This document shows positions 5,584-6,482 of a DNA stretch of 6,482 bases, piece after piece (the first letter of the stretch is position 1; the number at the start of each line of letters is the position of its first letter). The stretch covers positions 1-6,482 of the forward strand of contig CAYYTE010000058.1 in NCBI GenBank assembly GCA_964474685.1, in the 5' to 3' direction. Made by a program: the position numbers and the translations under genes. Under the pieces are notes generated by a model. That model was not told the DNA's origin, did not search any database, and saw nothing but the letters and a program-made list of their open reading frames with translations. The stretch comes from UBA1737 sp964474685. GTDB taxonomy: Bacteria > Bacillota_I > Bacilli_A > ML615J-28 > CAG-313.

Positions 5584-6482
5584 ATGATTAAATTATATCG
5601 ATATTTAAAATATTATAAAAAAGAAGTGATATTTGGACCATTCTTTAAACTACTAGAAGCTATCTTAGAGTTGCTCATACCTTTTGTAATGACTAAATAT
5701 ATAATGGCTCATATGGATAAAGGGCCTTCCTTTATATTATATAGTGGTTTTATTTTAATATTGATTGGTTTGATTGGTTTGTTTTTTAGTTTGTGTTGTC
5801 AAAGAATGGCGAGTAGAGCATCACAAGGTTTTGGTACTAGAGTTCGGCATGATTTATTTAAACATATTCAAAGCCTTAGTTATAAAGAATTAGATAAAAT
5901 CGCCGCATCGAGTTTACTTATGAGGATGTCGGATGATATTAACCAAGTACAAACTTCAGTTGCTATGCTTATTCGTTTGGTTGTGAGAGCACCTTTCTTA
6001 GTTGTTGGCGGTATCGTTATGTCTTATATTACTACTAAGAATATATATATCACTCTAATTTTTTTATTTACATCTATCTTAATTTCCATTGTTTCTTTTA
6101 TTATTATGAAATCAAGTGTTCCTTCTTTAAAGAAATCGCAAGTTGGGCTCGACAGAGTAACTTGTATTACAAAAGAAAATATTGAAGGAGCAAGGGTAGT
6201 TCGGGCTTTCGGTAATGAAACTTATGAGAAGAATAAGTTTGAAGAAGAAACAAGAGGTTTAAAAAAACTGAATCTTTTTGTTTTTCGTCTATCGAGTTTA
6301 CTTAATCCATTAACCTATATATTATTAAATCTTGGTATTATGGCGCTATTGTATTTTGGTGGCGTTTCTTTAGGTATATCGGGTAATGAGGCGATAGCCC
6401 TTGTTCAATATATGAATCAGATTCTGGTTGCATTATTAGTTGTTGCTAATTTAGTTGTAATTTTTACAAAAGCACAAGCATC
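5584..6482 (+). CDS. ABC exporter (TMD-NBD half-transporter), transmembrane part; 3' end beyond window
   Basis: The frame stays open for 299 codons to the window edge and encodes the six-helix membrane domain of a type I (B-family) ABC exporter. Hydrophobic segments lie at about 22-40, 50-72, 130-150, 154-175, 237-259 and 276-295. Family hallmarks include LLEAILELLIPFVM (23-36), RMSDDINQVQ (114-123, usual form RLTNDVNQVQ), RAPFLVVGG (135-143), and the second cytoplasmic loop ENIEGARVVRAFGNE (198-212), which touches the ATPase domain. The Walker A, signature and Walker B motifs would lie downstream, outside the window. Related proteins often work as heterodimers encoded by two adjacent genes and export drugs, lipids or peptides; the substrate cannot be told here. 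AAGGA (5571-5575) lies eight bases before the chosen ATG. An in-frame ATG at 5575 overlaps that site and is unlikely to be used. Confidence 0.9.
   Translation, partial: MIKLYRYLKYYKKEVIFGPFFKLLEAILELLIPFVMTKYIMAHMDKGPSFILYSGFILILIGLIGLFFSLCCQRMASRASQGFGTRVRHDLFKHIQSLSYKELDKIAASSLLMRMSDDINQVQTSVAMLIRLVVRAPFLVVGGIVMSYITTKNIYITLIFLFTSILISIVSFIIMKSSVPSLKKSQVGLDRVTCITKENIEGARVVRAFGNETYEKNKFEEETRGLKKLNLFVFRLSSLLNPLTYILLNLGIMALLYFGGVSLGISGNEAIALVQYMNQILVALLVVANLVVIFTKAQA

Noticed and set aside
1..6482. CRISPR arrays, tRNA or rRNA genes, intact insertion sequences
   Set aside because: No spaced direct repeats, tRNA-like cloverleaf, rRNA sequence or transposase gene was recognised in the window.

Overview
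The window is AT-rich DNA from a low-GC Gram-positive-type bacterium. The evidence is strong AGGAGG ribosome binding sites, canonical TTGACA/TATAAT promoters, a CIRCE operator, a TPP riboswitch with an intrinsic terminator, an ECF-type thiamine transporter and a lipobox lipoprotein. The GroEL has some Mollicutes/Erysipelotrichia-like wording, so I would place it in the Bacillota (Bacilli, Erysipelotrichia) or walled relatives of the Mycoplasmatota; the exact lineage cannot be fixed from this sequence. The standard genetic code fits: no reading frame needs TGA as Trp, the lipoprotein alone has 8 Trp codons without TGA, and the five complete genes stop at TAA or TAG.

Layout. Positions 1-307 contain no gene I can support, only a possible 3' scrap of an upstream gene and two small inverted repeats. 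Positions 308-2863 are a complete heat-shock operon on the + strand: sigma-A-type promoter, CIRCE operator over the start of transcription, groES, groEL, an Hsp20 small heat-shock protein gene, and a strong palindromic terminator. That terminator is shared with the converging thiT gene. Positions 2862-3928 are a thiamine uptake unit on the - strand: promoter, TPP riboswitch, intrinsic terminator and thiT, whose product has an unusual C-terminal extension. Positions 3943-5484 hold a second - strand unit encoding a lipid-anchored surface protein with about three immunoglobulin-like modules and a cysteine-rich C-terminal CHAP peptidase/amidase domain; it has its own promoter and terminator. From 5548 to the right edge, a divergently transcribed gene encodes the membrane half of an ABC exporter. 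It is cut off by the window end before its ATPase domain.

Functionally, the first operon is a folding module under likely HrcA control: GroEL/GroES refold what the Hsp20 holdase keeps soluble. thiT is switched off by thiamine pyrophosphate and depends on an ECF energising module encoded elsewhere. The lipoprotein and the exporter share only a divergent intergenic region, so a functional link is not demonstrated. Most of the window is recognisable housekeeping or envelope content. I did not find a convincing undescribed system. The points that most deserve a second look are the terminator loop that is complementary over its whole length to an arm of the TPP aptamer, the extended ThiT, and the cysteine-rich CHAP lipoprotein.
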